Assembly (NCBI RefSeq): GCF_010668805.1
Contig: NZ_WUFT01000011.1
Location: 62,001 to 126,000 of the forward strand
Length of the DNA stretch: 64,000 bases
Reading direction: 5' to 3'
Source: Rhizobium phaseoli
GTDB lineage: Bacteria > Pseudomonadota > Alphaproteobacteria > Rhizobiales > Rhizobiaceae
The notes beneath the pieces are model-generated. The model was not told the DNA's origin, searched no databases, and worked only from the letters and a program-made list of their open reading frames with translations. Position 1 is the stretch's first letter, and each line of letters begins with the position of its first letter. The translations under genes were made by a program, and so were the position numbers. Positions 33,400-42,653 of the stretch are shown here, piece after piece.

Positions 33400-34392
33400 A
33401 TGAAGAAGTTCATGAACACCGCGGAAACCATGGTCGCCGAAAGCGTCGAAGGCTTCGTGCGCGCCCATGATTCTTTCGTGATGTTCGGGCCGAAGCGCAG
33501 ATTCATCCGCCGCCGCCATCTGACATCGGGCAAGGTGGCGCTCATATCAGGTGGCGGCGCCGGCCATGAACCGATGCATATCGGCTTCGTCGGCCACGGC
33601 ATGCTGGATGCCGCCTGTGTTGGCCATATCTTCACCTCGCCGACGCCGGGCCAGATCATTGCCGCCATCGAAGAAGCCGATACCGGCGCCGGCTGCCTGC
33701 TCGTGGTCAAGAATTACGACGGCGACCTGATGAATTTCGAAATGGCGATCGAGATGGCTGGCGAGCGCCACAGCCTCGACATGGTCGTCGTCAGTGATGA
33801 TATCGAAACGTCGAGAACAGGCGAAAGCCGAGGCCGGCGCGGCGTCGCCGGAACACTGATCGTCGAAAAGATCCTGGGTGCTGCAGCCGAACGCGGCATG
33901 CCGCTTGACCAGCTGAAGCAGCTCGGCGAAGGGTTGAACACACGCATCCGCTCGATGGGGGTGGCGCTGAACGGCGTGACGGTGCCGCAGACAGAGCGCA
34001 CGACGTTTACGCTCGGACCCGGCGAGATGGAAATGGGCGTCGGTATCCATGGCGAACCCGGCCATGCCAGGCAGGCCTTCGCCACCGCCGACGCCATCAT
34101 AGGCCATCTCTGCGAAACCATCATCAAAGACATCGCCGTGGCGCCGGGCGCCCGGGCGCTGCTCTTCGTCAACGGCCTGGGTGGCACGCCGCCGGCCGAA
34201 CTTTACCTCGCCTATAACGGCGCCCGCCGCTTCATCGAGGAGAGCGGTATCCCGATCGAGCGTTCGCTTGTTGGAACCTACGTCACGTCCCTCGACATGC
34301 AGGGACTGTCCGTTACCCTCGCCTTGCTGACCGACGAGGAGATCTCGCTCTGGGACGCGCCAGTGGCAACGGCGGCTTTATATTGGCCGTGA
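33400..34392 (+). CDS. dhaK: DhaK, ketose-binding subunit of PEP-dependent dihydroxyacetone kinase
   Basis: 330 residues, a DhaK domain without DhaL. The substrate pocket block VALISGGGAGHEPMHIGFVG and the covalent-binding histidine in GVGIHGEPG are both present, as is LLVVKNYDGDLMNFEMA. It accepts phosphate from DhaL. Start ATG 33400 follows GGGAGGGG at about six bases. It is the last gene of the block, 51 bases after the HTH-like gene. Compared with the fused kinase at 28292 it is clearly diverged, so the two may prefer different ketoses. The downstream repeat at 34399 ends the cluster. Confidence 0.93.
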   Translation: MKKFMNTAETMVAESVEGFVRAHDSFVMFGPKRRFIRRRHLTSGKVALISGGGAGHEPMHIGFVGHGMLDAACVGHIFTSPTPGQIIAAIEEADTGAGCLLVVKNYDGDLMNFEMAIEMAGERHSLDMVVVSDDIETSRTGESRGRRGVAGTLIVEKILGAAAERGMPLDQLKQLGEGLNTRIRSMGVALNGVTVPQTERTTFTLGPGEMEMGVGIHGEPGHARQAFATADAIIGHLCETIIKDIAVAPGARALLFVNGLGGTPPAELYLAYNGARRFIEESGIPIERSLVGTYVTSLDMQGLSVTLALLTDEEISLWDAPVATAALYWP

Positions 34393-34398
34393 CCGCCC

Positions 34399-34431
34399 CT
34401 CTAACTCTTTAATTGAGAACAGGATTCAGAT
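34399..34431. repeat. Fragment of the rhizobial palindromic repeat
   Basis: This 33-base stretch matches, with two or three differences, the reverse complement of the repeat at 7010-7045 (CTCTAACTCTTTAATT then AACAGGATTCAGAT). It lies between convergent genes and supplies the stop codon of the esterase gene on the minus strand. Confidence 0.75.
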
Positions 34432-35154
34432 GTAGAGCGGCGCCATCTTGCGCCAGGCGCCGGCGCGGTGAGCGCGGCCGTCCCAGACATGCAGCTGATG
34501 GCGAATATTCTTCTCGCCGAGCAGCCGGCTGAGATAGCGGTTATTGTCAAGGAAGGGATCGGCATCGCCGATGGTGAGAACGATGTCACGCTCACGCAGC
34601 CTGTCAATCCGCCAGTCGGAGCCGAGGCCGGGCAGGAAATGCGTCGGCGTGTGGAAATAGACGCTATCATCGTAATAGCCGTCGAACAGGTCGCTAAAGG
34701 ATTCCACCTTCGTCGTCAGGTCGTAGCGTCCGGAAAAGGCGACGAGCTTGCGGAAGAGATGCGGATGGCGAAAGAACAGGCTCGCCGCCTGGAAGGCGCC
34801 GAGGCTGCATCCGTGCACCATGGTGCAATCATGCGGGTTCTTCGCCGCCATCAGCGGCAGCACCTCGTTGAGGATATAATCCTCGAGCGCCGCGTGCCGG
34901 CGGATGCGCTCGGCCGGATGATGGTGGAAGCCGTAGAAACTATCGGCAGCCAGGCCTTCGATGCAATAGAGTTGGATCTGGCCGGCTTGCAGCTTGTCGG
35001 CGAGGCTCGCGACTAGGCCGAGCTGTTCATATTCGAAGAAGCGCCCTTCCCGCGTCGGAAAGACCAGCACCTTGGCGCCGGCATGGCCGAACACCAGCAA
35101 CTCCATGTCTCGATGCAGCCGCTGGCTATACCAGCTCAGATATTCGCGGTTCAT
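34426..35154 (-). CDS. Esterase-like alpha/beta hydrolase (EstD/PHB depolymerase-like)
   Basis: 242 residues. Start MNREYLSWYSQRLHRDMELLVFG; the nucleophile elbow is HGCSLGAFQAA (G-x-S-x-G with cysteine at the first x). The acid is probably in GDADPFLDN and the histidine in WDGRAHRAGAW. Proteins of this kind are listed as esterase family proteins of uncertain substrate. The gene overlaps the acetyl-esterase gene upstream by four bases, so the two are co-translated. Its final codon lies inside the repeat at 34399. Confidence 0.82.
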   Translation of the reverse strand: MNREYLSWYSQRLHRDMELLVFGHAGAKVLVFPTREGRFFEYEQLGLVASLADKLQAGQIQLYCIEGLAADSFYGFHHHPAERIRRHAALEDYILNEVLPLMAAKNPHDCTMVHGCSLGAFQAASLFFRHPHLFRKLVAFSGRYDLTTKVESFSDLFDGYYDDSVYFHTPTHFLPGLGSDWRIDRLRERDIVLTIGDADPFLDNNRYLSRLLGEKNIRHQLHVWDGRAHRAGAWRKMAPLYI

Positions 35155-36110
35155 GACACCCTGAAGAACTGTCCAATCTTGTCGCGGAGAACCGCCTCTT
35201 GCTCAGCACTTCCAGGGTAATCGAAATGCCCGGCGTCCAGGATGAAGATTTCATTAAATTTCGGTATCGAATTGGCGACAGCGAACTGGCAGGGCGGCGC
35301 AACCGAAGGATCGAAAAGCGCCACCGCCGTCAGCATCGGCACCTTGATCCGCCGTGCTGCGGTCGCCGCATCGAAGAAACGTAGCGTCTCCAGCACATCT
35401 CCATGTTCCGCCTGATATTCTTGCACCGATTGTGCGCTGCCGACGCTCGGCAGCTCGAGGCGCAGCGGCTGGTGGCCAAAACTCGGCAGCGCCAGATGGC
35501 CGCGATCGATGCGCTTGTCGTAGGCGATGGCTATTGCCCCGACGCCACCGCCGAAGCTGATGCCGCTATAGCCGATATGCCCGGAGAGCCAGGGATAGAG
35601 CGCGTCAAGCGTCGAGACGGCTAGCCAGATATCCTCGACGCAGCCGCCGATGATGTAGGAGTCCAGCTTGTCGATATTGTGCAGCACATGCCAGGACGGG
35701 TTTTCGGAAATCGGCGGATGGGCGCTGAGCGACAGCCCGCGGCAGCAGGGAAAGATCACTGCCGTTTCCTTGACCGGCAGGTCGAAATCCGGACGATCCC
35801 GCCCGCCGTAACCATGCCCGACGACAAGGCCGCGCCGCACCTGCCCCTGACGCGGTAGGATGAGCCAACCGCCGATCCGGAACGCATCCGTGGAGAGATA
35901 GACAAGATCAAGCACGTGCCAATCAGGATGGGTGATCTCGCTGCGGAAAAGCACCGGCCGCGGATCGACCGTCATTGCCCTGGAATAGCGCGCCTCCCAG
36001 AAATCGTCGAAACCATCGGGCGCTTCGGGAGGTTTGACGGCGAGAAGCTGTTCGAGCCGCATGCCGTAGGTCGGGTCGAAGGTGAAGGGGTGTGTTGTGG
36101 GGATGCTCAT
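35151..36110 (-). CDS. Acetylxylan esterase/cephalosporin-C deacetylase family hydrolase
   Basis: 319 residues of the AXE1 family: FWEARYSRAM near residue 40, GGWLILP, VVGHGYGGRD (oxyanion region), the nucleophile elbow GYSGISFGGG and a final histidine in LDAGHFDYPG. Members remove acetyl groups from sugars or antibiotics. It is transcribed with the esterase at 34426. No signal peptide, so cytoplasmic; substrate probably an imported acetylated sugar. Confidence 0.85.
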   Translation of the reverse strand: MSIPTTHPFTFDPTYGMRLEQLLAVKPPEAPDGFDDFWEARYSRAMTVDPRPVLFRSEITHPDWHVLDLVYLSTDAFRIGGWLILPRQGQVRRGLVVGHGYGGRDRPDFDLPVKETAVIFPCCRGLSLSAHPPISENPSWHVLHNIDKLDSYIIGGCVEDIWLAVSTLDALYPWLSGHIGYSGISFGGGVGAIAIAYDKRIDRGHLALPSFGHQPLRLELPSVGSAQSVQEYQAEHGDVLETLRFFDAATAARRIKVPMLTAVALFDPSVAPPCQFAVANSIPKFNEIFILDAGHFDYPGSAEQEAVLRDKIGQFFRVS

Positions 36111-36321
36111 CTGGACTTTGTCGCGTGAAAGCCCCGGCCACGCAAGACGATGTGGCGGCTACTTTCCCACCCGCTCTCGCCAGCAGCGCTCATGCGCAGG
36201 CCAAAGGCCGGAGCCTCGAAGGGAATTGGGCACCCTACCGCGGCATGTCATCACCGAAGAAGACGCCGGTGGCCGCCCTCGTCCTTCGAGGCCATAGACA
36301 CCATCACCCACACACCGGAAA

Positions 36322-37095
36322 TTACTGCCCAGCCGCCTCCAGGATCAGCTGGCTGATCTCGTCGGGATGGGAGATCAACGACAGATGGCTGGCCTTCACC
36401 TCGACCGTTTTCGCGCCCATGCGCTTGGCCATGAAACGTTCAAGATCGGGATTGATCGTCCGGTCTTCCGTCGAGACGGCATACCAACTCGGCCTCGAAC
36501 GCCAGGCGGCCTGCGTTGTCTTGCCGGTCAGCAGCGCCTTTTGAAACGGCTGCTGTACGGCATAAAGTACTTTCGCCCTCGCCTCCGGCAGGTCCCCGGC
36601 GAAATCGCGCAGGAAGGCCGCTTCGCTCAAGCGCCCCTCGTCGCCGTCGAAGACGATGCCGGCGGAAGCCGGCGGCGTCGGAAAGGTTTTGGCAAGAGCG
36701 GTATAATCCTCACCCGCATCCGGCGCCCGCGCAGCGACATAGACCAGCGCCGAAACGTTGGGATGAACGCCAGCCTCGGTGACCATCATCCCGGAAAATG
36801 AATGCCCCACCAAAACCGTCGGGCCATCCTGCCGGTCGAGCACCCGCTTTACGGCGGCGACGGCCTCGGGCAACGTCGTCAACGGATTCTGCACCGCCGT
36901 AGCATTCAGCCCGGCCGCCTGCAGGCGCGCGATCACCTCGGTCCAGCACGAGCCGTCGGCAAACAGCCCATGCGCCAGCACGACATTGCGCGCCTTCAAC
37001 GGAGCCGATGTCGCGGCCATGCCGCGGCTGGAAAGAAGAGTGGCGCCGGCGCCGGCAACAAGGGCTGCCGAGAAGGCCCGTCTGTTCATCATCAT
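36322..37095 (-). CDS. Secreted alpha/beta hydrolase with twin-arginine signal
   Basis: 257 residues. The start MMMNRRAFSAALVAGAGATL is a twin-arginine-type signal. The body has VVLAHGLFADGSCW (oxyanion), the nucleophile in VLVGHSFSGMM, an acid residue probably in STEDRTI, and a histidine in ASHLSLISHP. It matches a group of small periplasmic hydrolases near salicylate esterase/haloalkane-type proteins; the substrate is not evident. The gene stands alone on the minus strand. Confidence 0.85.
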   Translation of the reverse strand: MMMNRRAFSAALVAGAGATLLSSRGMAATSAPLKARNVVLAHGLFADGSCWTEVIARLQAAGLNATAVQNPLTTLPEAVAAVKRVLDRQDGPTVLVGHSFSGMMVTEAGVHPNVSALVYVAARAPDAGEDYTALAKTFPTPPASAGIVFDGDEGRLSEAAFLRDFAGDLPEARAKVLYAVQQPFQKALLTGKTTQAAWRSRPSWYAVSTEDRTINPDLERFMAKRMGAKTVEVKASHLSLISHPDEISQLILEAAGQ

Positions 37096-37281
37096 GATCT
37101 GGTTTCCTCACATGTTGAGACTGTCGAAGGGGCAAGAGCATGGGTTCGAGATCGGGGATCCGGAGCCGGTGAAATCGGTTAGACGATAACAATGTGTCGG
37201 ATCGCTCATAATCTGAGGCGCGAGGTCATCCGCCTCCCGGCATTCGACGCAGCCGACGTGATCGCTAAAACCAACCTTGCC

Positions 37282-37899
37282 TCAACCTCGATCGAAACGG
37301 CTGACCTCGAGCCCGTTGCCGACCGGCAGCACCACACTTGATATGCCCGGCTTGGCGCGGATGGCTTCGCCATAGCGTCTGACATCGTCGCCTCCCGGGC
37401 GCAGCATATTGTCGGCGACGATGATCGCGCCCGGATTGAGCTTGGGATAGAAGGCCTCGAGGCAGGGAAGGTAGAGATCCTTCCAGAGATCCACAAGCAC
37501 GAAGTCGATGCTCTGAGAAAGCGCGGCGATCATCTGGACGGCGTCCCCGACCTTGAACTCGATATGGTCGGCAAGCCCCGCCTTGACGGCCATGTCGCGC
37601 GCATAAGCCGACTTGTAATCGTGCATTTCCATGGTGATCAGCCGGCCGCCGGAGGCACGCGCGGCTTCAGCCAGCCATATCCCTGAATAGCCAAACGAGG
37701 TGCCGAGTTCGAGAATTATCGGCGTCTTGAGGCTCCTGGCGAGGATATTGATGAACTGCCCGGTCTCTGGTCCGACCGCGCGCAGCCGCTGATCCTGTCC
37801 GCCATCGCGGCCGCCGGGAGGCATCTCGCACGGGCTGTTACGCTCCGTCTCGATCATTTCGTGATAGATGTCGAGCACTTCCTCGATCCTGTTGTCCAT
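37282..37899 (-). CDS. Class I-type O-methyltransferase
   Basis: About 205 residues. S-adenosylmethionine site LELGTSFGYSGIWLAEAA, then ITMEMHDYKSAYARDM, and IDFVLVDLWKDLYLP with a metal-binding acidic residue, and IVADNMLRPGG. This is the catechol/caffeoyl-CoA O-methyltransferase type, as in many bacterial genes of unknown substrate. Start ATG 37899 is preferred; the longer open frame adds a basic, repeat-like stretch. Confidence 0.88.
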   Translation of the reverse strand: MDNRIEEVLDIYHEMIETERNSPCEMPPGGRDGGQDQRLRAVGPETGQFINILARSLKTPIILELGTSFGYSGIWLAEAARASGGRLITMEMHDYKSAYARDMAVKAGLADHIEFKVGDAVQMIAALSQSIDFVLVDLWKDLYLPCLEAFYPKLNPGAIIVADNMLRPGGDDVRRYGEAIRAKPGISSVVLPVGNGLEVSRFDRG

Positions 37900-38167
37900 C
37901 GGCCCCGCCCTTCCGTCCTTGCGATTGATGGCCGACTTTGCCCGACCGAATTGGCCGCGAAAAGTTAAACTTCGGCAATCATCGGATTTCGCAGCCGCCA
38001 TGCGGTTGCCCACGCCGCCACCGTGCGCTACATCAAACCCGTCAATGGCCGGTCAAACCCGGCCACGTAAGCGTTAACGTCACTCAACGCGTATGATCGA
38101 ACGGCTTTGCGGCTTCGATCTGCGCGACGGTGTCCTGCGGATCGAGTTTCAAAGCTCCTGAGGACAC

Positions 38168-38941
38168 ATGGATAACAATCAAAGCAAAGACCAGACTTCA
38201 TCTGCCCCTGCCATCGAGCGGGTGCGCCACGACACGCGACGGCGCACGCTGACGGCCGAAAGCGTCGTCGATATCACCCCCGGCATGCGCCGCATCACGT
38301 TGACCGGCGACGATCTTGCCGATTTCATCAGCCTTGCGCCCGACGACCACATCAAGATTTTCGTACCGGCCGCCGATGGCGGAGAAGAGCGCCGTGACTA
38401 CACGCCGCGCCGCTGTGATAATGCCGGGCGGAAATTGACCATCGACTTCGCCTTGCACGAGGCAGGCCCGGTGACGCGGTGGGCAATCGGCGCCCGCCCC
38501 GGCGACCGGCTCGAAATCGGCGGGCCAAGAGGCTCCGCCGTGGTCTCCGCGAACGTCAAACGATGGCTGCTGATCGGCGACGAAACGGCACTGCCGGCGA
38601 TCGGCCGCCGGATCGAGGAGAGCACCGCCGGAACACTCATCACCACAGTCGCCGCCGTCACCGGCCCGCTGGAAGAGCAGACCTTCGACAGGTCAGCTGA
38701 ATTGGAGGTCCACTGGGCGCATCGGCCTCTCTCGCAGACAACCGATGCCGCAGCGCTGCTGAAAGTTCTGGCCACGGTCGATATCCTGCCGGAAACTTTC
38801 ATCTGGGTCGCGGCGGAAGCCTCGGTGACACGCGATATCCGCGCCTATCTGCTGACGGAAAGAAGCTACCCGCTCGGCTGGATCAAAGCGTCCGGTTATT
38901 GGGTGTTCGGCAAGGCCGATGCGACGGAAAAGTTCGCTTAG
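38168..38941 (+). CDS. Siderophore-interacting protein (FAD-binding ferric reductase)
   Basis: 257 residues. FAD-binding domain with DDHIKIFVP, RRDYTPRRCD (the R-x-Y-T-P flavin motif) and ALHEAGPVTRWAIGARPGD. NAD(P)-binding part with LLIGDETALPAIGRRIEE and the C-terminal YWVFGKADA. SIP proteins reduce ferric siderophores in the cytoplasm to free iron. The start follows TGAGGA by three bases. The divergent O-methyltransferase gene leaves a 268-base gap that should hold both promoters; I see no clear iron-response operator. Confidence 0.92.
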   Translation: MDNNQSKDQTSSAPAIERVRHDTRRRTLTAESVVDITPGMRRITLTGDDLADFISLAPDDHIKIFVPAADGGEERRDYTPRRCDNAGRKLTIDFALHEAGPVTRWAIGARPGDRLEIGGPRGSAVVSANVKRWLLIGDETALPAIGRRIEESTAGTLITTVAAVTGPLEEQTFDRSAELEVHWAHRPLSQTTDAAALLKVLATVDILPETFIWVAAEASVTRDIRAYLLTERSYPLGWIKASGYWVFGKADATEKFA

Positions 38942-39018
38942 GCCGCAAGGCCAAGACACTGGCCGCCGCTCTGGAGATTGGGGCGACGGCCGGATAAAAC
39001 AACCGTCTTTACCGTTGC

Positions 39019-39036
39019 GATTTAATCGGATGCGAT
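39019..39036. promoter_or_regulatory. OhrR operator-like sequence before ohrR
   Basis: GATTTAATCGGATGCGAT lies 37 bases before the ohrR start. The same 18-base pattern, with one or two changes, occurs twice between ohr and the gene at 43208. This distribution is what an autoregulating OhrR repressor needs. Confidence 0.75.
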
Positions 39037-39072
39037 ATATATAATTGATAAATATTGAAACAGGATAGACCC

Positions 39073-39564
39073 ATGCCCGCATCTAAAGCAAAACAGCCCG
39101 CATCAAACTCCCCTAAGACTGATGGTGACGGCCGGAAGCTTTCGAACTTCCTGTGCTTTGCGGTCTATTCAGCCAATCTCGCCTTCGGCCGCGCCTACAA
39201 GCCGGTCCTGGACGCGATCGGCCTGACCTATACCCAGTACATCGCGATGGTCGCCCTTTCCGAGGAGGACGAACAGACCGTCAGCACGCTGGGGGAAAAA
39301 CTGTTTCTCGAATCCAACACGCTGACGCCCATTCTCAAGAAGCTGGAGTCCTCAGGCTTTATCACCCGCCATCGCGATCCCGCCGACGAACGGCAAGTGC
39401 GGGTAAGCCTGACGCCGGCGGGACGCGATCTTCTCGAAACCGATCCCAGCTCCGTCCTGATCGACGCTGTCGGCCTCGGCGATGATTTCCCCGTCGTACA
39501 GAAATCGGTGACGCGGCTGCGCGACAACCTGCTACGGGCACAGGTCAAACCGGAAAAATCATGA
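39073..39564 (+). CDS. ohrR: OhrR, MarR-family organic peroxide sensor
   Basis: 163 residues. The N-terminal helix LSNFLCFAVYSANLAFGRAY holds the reactive cysteine that senses organic peroxides; YTQYIAMVALSEEDEQTV and the wing FITRHRDPADERQVRVSLT are the MarR helix-turn-helix. On oxidation it leaves its operator and allows ohr transcription. ATG 39073 follows AGGA. The ohr gene is 3 kb away, not adjacent as in most genomes, but operator-like sequences are found at both loci. Confidence 0.94.
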   Translation: MPASKAKQPASNSPKTDGDGRKLSNFLCFAVYSANLAFGRAYKPVLDAIGLTYTQYIAMVALSEEDEQTVSTLGEKLFLESNTLTPILKKLESSGFITRHRDPADERQVRVSLTPAGRDLLETDPSSVLIDAVGLGDDFPVVQKSVTRLRDNLLRAQVKPEKS

Positions 39565-39573
39565 TCGCGACAC

Positions 39574-40005
39574 ATGTCGGCACCTGGTGACATGCGCGAG
39601 ATTGCAATCGGCGCATTGATTGAGAATGGAACCGTTCTTCTCGCAAGGCGAAATTCCGCGCGCAAGATGCACCCGGATCGGTGGAGCCTGCCGGGCGGTC
39701 ATGTCGAGAGCGGCGAAGACGCAGAGACGGCGATGCGCCGGGAATTGTTGGAAGAAATCGGCGTGACGCCGCAACACTGGCAATCGGCAGGAAAGTTCGT
39801 TTCGGAAAATCCGCCCGGGGTATTCGCCACCTTCCACGTCTATCACGTCGATCGATGGCAGGGCTCCCCGCGACTTGTCGGTGATGAACACACAGCGCTC
39901 AGATGGTTTGCCGCCGCCGATATAGACTGCGAAACCGAGCTGGCGCCGCCTCAGCTCGGTGAAATCCTCGCAAAGCTCGTCTCGCAGCAGAGCCGCAAAG
40001 AGTGA
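39574..40005 (+). CDS. NUDIX hydrolase
   Basis: 143 residues with the complete NUDIX box GGHVESGEDAETAMRREL then LEEIGV. The start MREIAIGALIENGTVLLARR is typical of MutT/8-oxo-dGTPase-like proteins; an in-frame ATG at 39592 is an alternative to 39574. It lies 9 bases after ohrR on the same strand, so it is probably co-transcribed with it. Sanitising oxidised nucleotides would fit an oxidative-stress operon; that is inference. Confidence 0.88.
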   Translation: MSAPGDMREIAIGALIENGTVLLARRNSARKMHPDRWSLPGGHVESGEDAETAMRRELLEEIGVTPQHWQSAGKFVSENPPGVFATFHVYHVDRWQGSPRLVGDEHTALRWFAAADIDCETELAPPQLGEILAKLVSQQSRKE

Positions 40006-40050
40006 AGGCCCGTCGCGCGAACCCGGTTTGGCACAACGCACTTTTTTGCC

Positions 40051-41349
40051 CTACTGGCGCAGCGATCGAAATGCTGTCCTCAGCTCAGCCGTCATAGCCA
40101 TCGGCTGTTCCCAAGCGGCAAAATGGCCGCCTTTATCGAGCCTGTTGTAGTGTATGAGTTTCGGATAGGCCTTCTCCGCCCAGCTCTTCGGCGCCGCATA
40201 AATTTCGTCGGGAAAGGCACTCACGGCAACCGGGATCTTGATGCCTCTGGGGTCGAAGAAGCCTCCCGATGGAAAGTGCGCATTGTCCCAGTAGAGGCGC
40301 GCAGAGGAGATTGCGGTATTTGTCAGCCAGTAGAGCGAGACGTTGTCGAGGATATCATCCTTCGTCAGCCCCTCAGGCTTTCCGTCGAAAACACGGGCGA
40401 TCATCTGGTAGCTGCGTATGTCGTGGTCGAGCATCCAGGCCGCGAGACCGACCGGTGAATCGACGATCCCGTAGAGGGTTTGCGGCCGGTTGTTCATCTC
40501 GATGGCGTAGCCCAGCCCATTCTTGTAGAAGTCGTCGAGCTGATCCCAGGCGTGCTTTTCATCAGGCGAGAGGCCTGCGGGCGCCGGCCCGCCGGCTGCG
40601 AGCGCCTTGGCGATATCGGCCGGAACCGTGGCTGCCATATTGGTGTGGATGGCGAGCAATCCCGGCGGTTCCTGCAAAGCCATCAGCTCCGTGACCGCAT
40701 TCCCCCAATCGCCGCCCTGCGCCACGAACCTAGTGTAGCCGAGGCGCTGCATCAGCGTCACCCAGGCACGGGCAATGCGAGGAGGATTCCAACCCGGCGC
40801 AGTCGGCTTGCCGGAGAAGCCATAGCCTGGCAGCGATGGGATCACCACATGAAACGCGTCCGCTTCGCCGCCGCCATGCGCGGTCGGATCAGTGAGCGGC
40901 TCGATGATCTTCAGTTGCTCGATGATCGAGCCAGGCCACCCATGGGTGACGATGATAGGCAGCGCATTTTCCTGCTTGGAGCGGACGTGGATGAAGTGGA
41001 TATCCAGCCCATCGATCTCGGTGACGAACTGCGGCAGCGCATTGAGCCGGGCCTCCGTCTTGCGCCAGTCGTAATCCCTCGCCCAATGGTTCGCGAGCTT
41101 CTGGATCGTCTCGCACCGTACGCCCTGGCTATCATCCGTAACGGTCTCCTTGTCCGGCCAACGGGTCGCCGCAACGCGCCGGCGCAGATCGTCGAGCGCC
41201 TCCTCGGGGAAGTTGACGCTGAAGGGGGCAATCGTCTCGCCGCTCGCCTCGGCGCTCCCCGTCCCGCCAAGCATGCTGATGGCCCCGGCCGCCGCGGTGG
41301 CGGCCAGCAGTTCACGCCGGGTGGGCATTGATAGGGATTTCGGTGACAT
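40051..41349 (-). CDS. Epoxide hydrolase family protein with twin-arginine signal
   Basis: 432 residues. The start MSPKSLSMPTRRELLAATAA is a twin-arginine signal. An EHN-type N-terminal domain follows (FSVNFPEEALDDLRRRVAA, RWPD). The alpha/beta hydrolase core has VTHGWPGSIIEQL (oxyanion HGWPGS), the nucleophile aspartate in AQGGDWGNAVT, and a final histidine in LDKGGHFAAWEQP. Microsomal-type epoxide hydrolases of bacteria open epoxides to diols. Start ATG 41349 has a GAGAGGA site; the longer frame is not needed. Confidence 0.9.
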   Translation of the reverse strand: MSPKSLSMPTRRELLAATAAAGAISMLGGTGSAEASGETIAPFSVNFPEEALDDLRRRVAATRWPDKETVTDDSQGVRCETIQKLANHWARDYDWRKTEARLNALPQFVTEIDGLDIHFIHVRSKQENALPIIVTHGWPGSIIEQLKIIEPLTDPTAHGGGEADAFHVVIPSLPGYGFSGKPTAPGWNPPRIARAWVTLMQRLGYTRFVAQGGDWGNAVTELMALQEPPGLLAIHTNMAATVPADIAKALAAGGPAPAGLSPDEKHAWDQLDDFYKNGLGYAIEMNNRPQTLYGIVDSPVGLAAWMLDHDIRSYQMIARVFDGKPEGLTKDDILDNVSLYWLTNTAISSARLYWDNAHFPSGGFFDPRGIKIPVAVSAFPDEIYAAPKSWAEKAYPKLIHYNRLDKGGHFAAWEQPMAMTAELRTAFRSLRQ

Positions 41350-41475
41350 GACGCTTTCCTCTCCGTTCGATCTGCAGGAATGGACGAGGATCGACTGGCC
41401 GACCTCGTTGCAACAGTAGGTCATTCGCGTCTGCCCGGACTATGCGCCCAGGCTATGGAGGGGTCAATTACCCTG

Positions 41476-42549
41476 TCAGGCTATGTCTCGACTGCCGCGA
41501 ATGGGCCTCTCAGGCTGATGCGATGCCACGGCAAGCGCGCCCTCCTCCATCATCTCGGCCGCCTTGGCATAACCCCCGCCCATTCCGTCGAGGAAATGCA
41601 GGTGCGAATCCGGGCTGCCGGATGGCACGAGGCAGGTCATCAGCCCATGCGATTGGCGGTGCAGACCGAAATCGACCTCGCCGCGCGCCCGCGCCGCAAC
41701 GAGGATGGCTTCGACGGTGTCGATCTGCTCCGGCGTGCAGTCCAGCGTCAAGCGCAGGCCGTCGTCGAACTTGCGGAAATCCGAATTGGAGGCGACCTCC
41801 GACCAGCGCGGAGCATCGACCCGCTTTCCGCCGTCCCTGTGGACAGCCATATTTCCGGAAAGCGGATGAGACCGGCGCGGCACGGCATCGAAAACCCCAA
41901 GCACGCGCTTCGCCAGCGTCGCAAAGACCTCTGGGCTGGTATCGTCACGAGGCTCGACCAAGAGCGACAGGATCTCACCCCGCTGGCTTGGGAACGGCGC
42001 CCAGTCGCAGCTCAGGCCGGTCAGGTTAGGCCTCATAGCATAACGGCCGGGCTTCACCAGATAGCACCCATTCTTGATCTGCCGCTCCGCCCATTTGAGC
42101 CCGCCTCCGGCAAACATCGCATAGGTCGCACTCTCGGAAGCGGCATAGCGCGCGATCCTGACATCACGTCCATTCGCGCGGATTTCGCCGACGGTGACGA
42201 GCCCGACACGCAGGTCGAGATGAAGATCGGATTTGGCAAAGCCCGCCACATCACGCAGGGCCGATGTCGCGGCCATGATGCCATTCGCCGGCAAGGCGAA
42301 GGCCGCTCCATCTCCGCGAAACACGAAGGGGAAATCGAACGAGCCCCAGGCATTGCCGAGTGCGGCGATGATCGATGCGCCGGCATAATTGACGTCTTCG
42401 TAGCGCCCGGAGCGGATCGCCTCGGTCGAGCTGACGACGTCGGTGATGCCGATCAGCCAATCGTCAGGCAGCGGCTCGTAAACCTCGGGATCGAGCACAA
42501 GCGAAAACTCGTCATAGGCCCGGCGCAGTTGCGCATCGCTGTTGATCAT
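41476..42549 (-). CDS. DUF3095 family protein (class III cyclase-like)
   Basis: 357 residues. The pattern WLIGITDVVSSTEAIRSG, then YEDVNYAGASIIAAL and FVFRGDGAAFALP is that of DUF3095, a family related to class III nucleotide cyclases: the D-V-V-S-S-T block resembles the metal site and RGDGA the second metal site. No known product has been shown for the family. It has no membrane segment. It is convergent with neither neighbour and sits between the epoxide hydrolase and ohr on the same strand; a role with the peroxide locus is possible. Confidence 0.78.
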   Translation of the reverse strand: MINSDAQLRRAYDEFSLVLDPEVYEPLPDDWLIGITDVVSSTEAIRSGRYEDVNYAGASIIAALGNAWGSFDFPFVFRGDGAAFALPANGIMAATSALRDVAGFAKSDLHLDLRVGLVTVGEIRANGRDVRIARYAASESATYAMFAGGGLKWAERQIKNGCYLVKPGRYAMRPNLTGLSCDWAPFPSQRGEILSLLVEPRDDTSPEVFATLAKRVLGVFDAVPRRSHPLSGNMAVHRDGGKRVDAPRWSEVASNSDFRKFDDGLRLTLDCTPEQIDTVEAILVAARARGEVDFGLHRQSHGLMTCLVPSGSPDSHLHFLDGMGGGYAKAAEMMEEGALAVASHQPERPIRGSRDIA

Positions 42550-42653
42550 GGCACGTCCTCCGATCGGCAGGGTTGCTGCCAGCTCAGAAACGGGTCTGCC
42601 GCCGATCGGCAGACCCCCGCTTGGAATGTCAGCGCGAGGCCGGCCCTTCCCGT

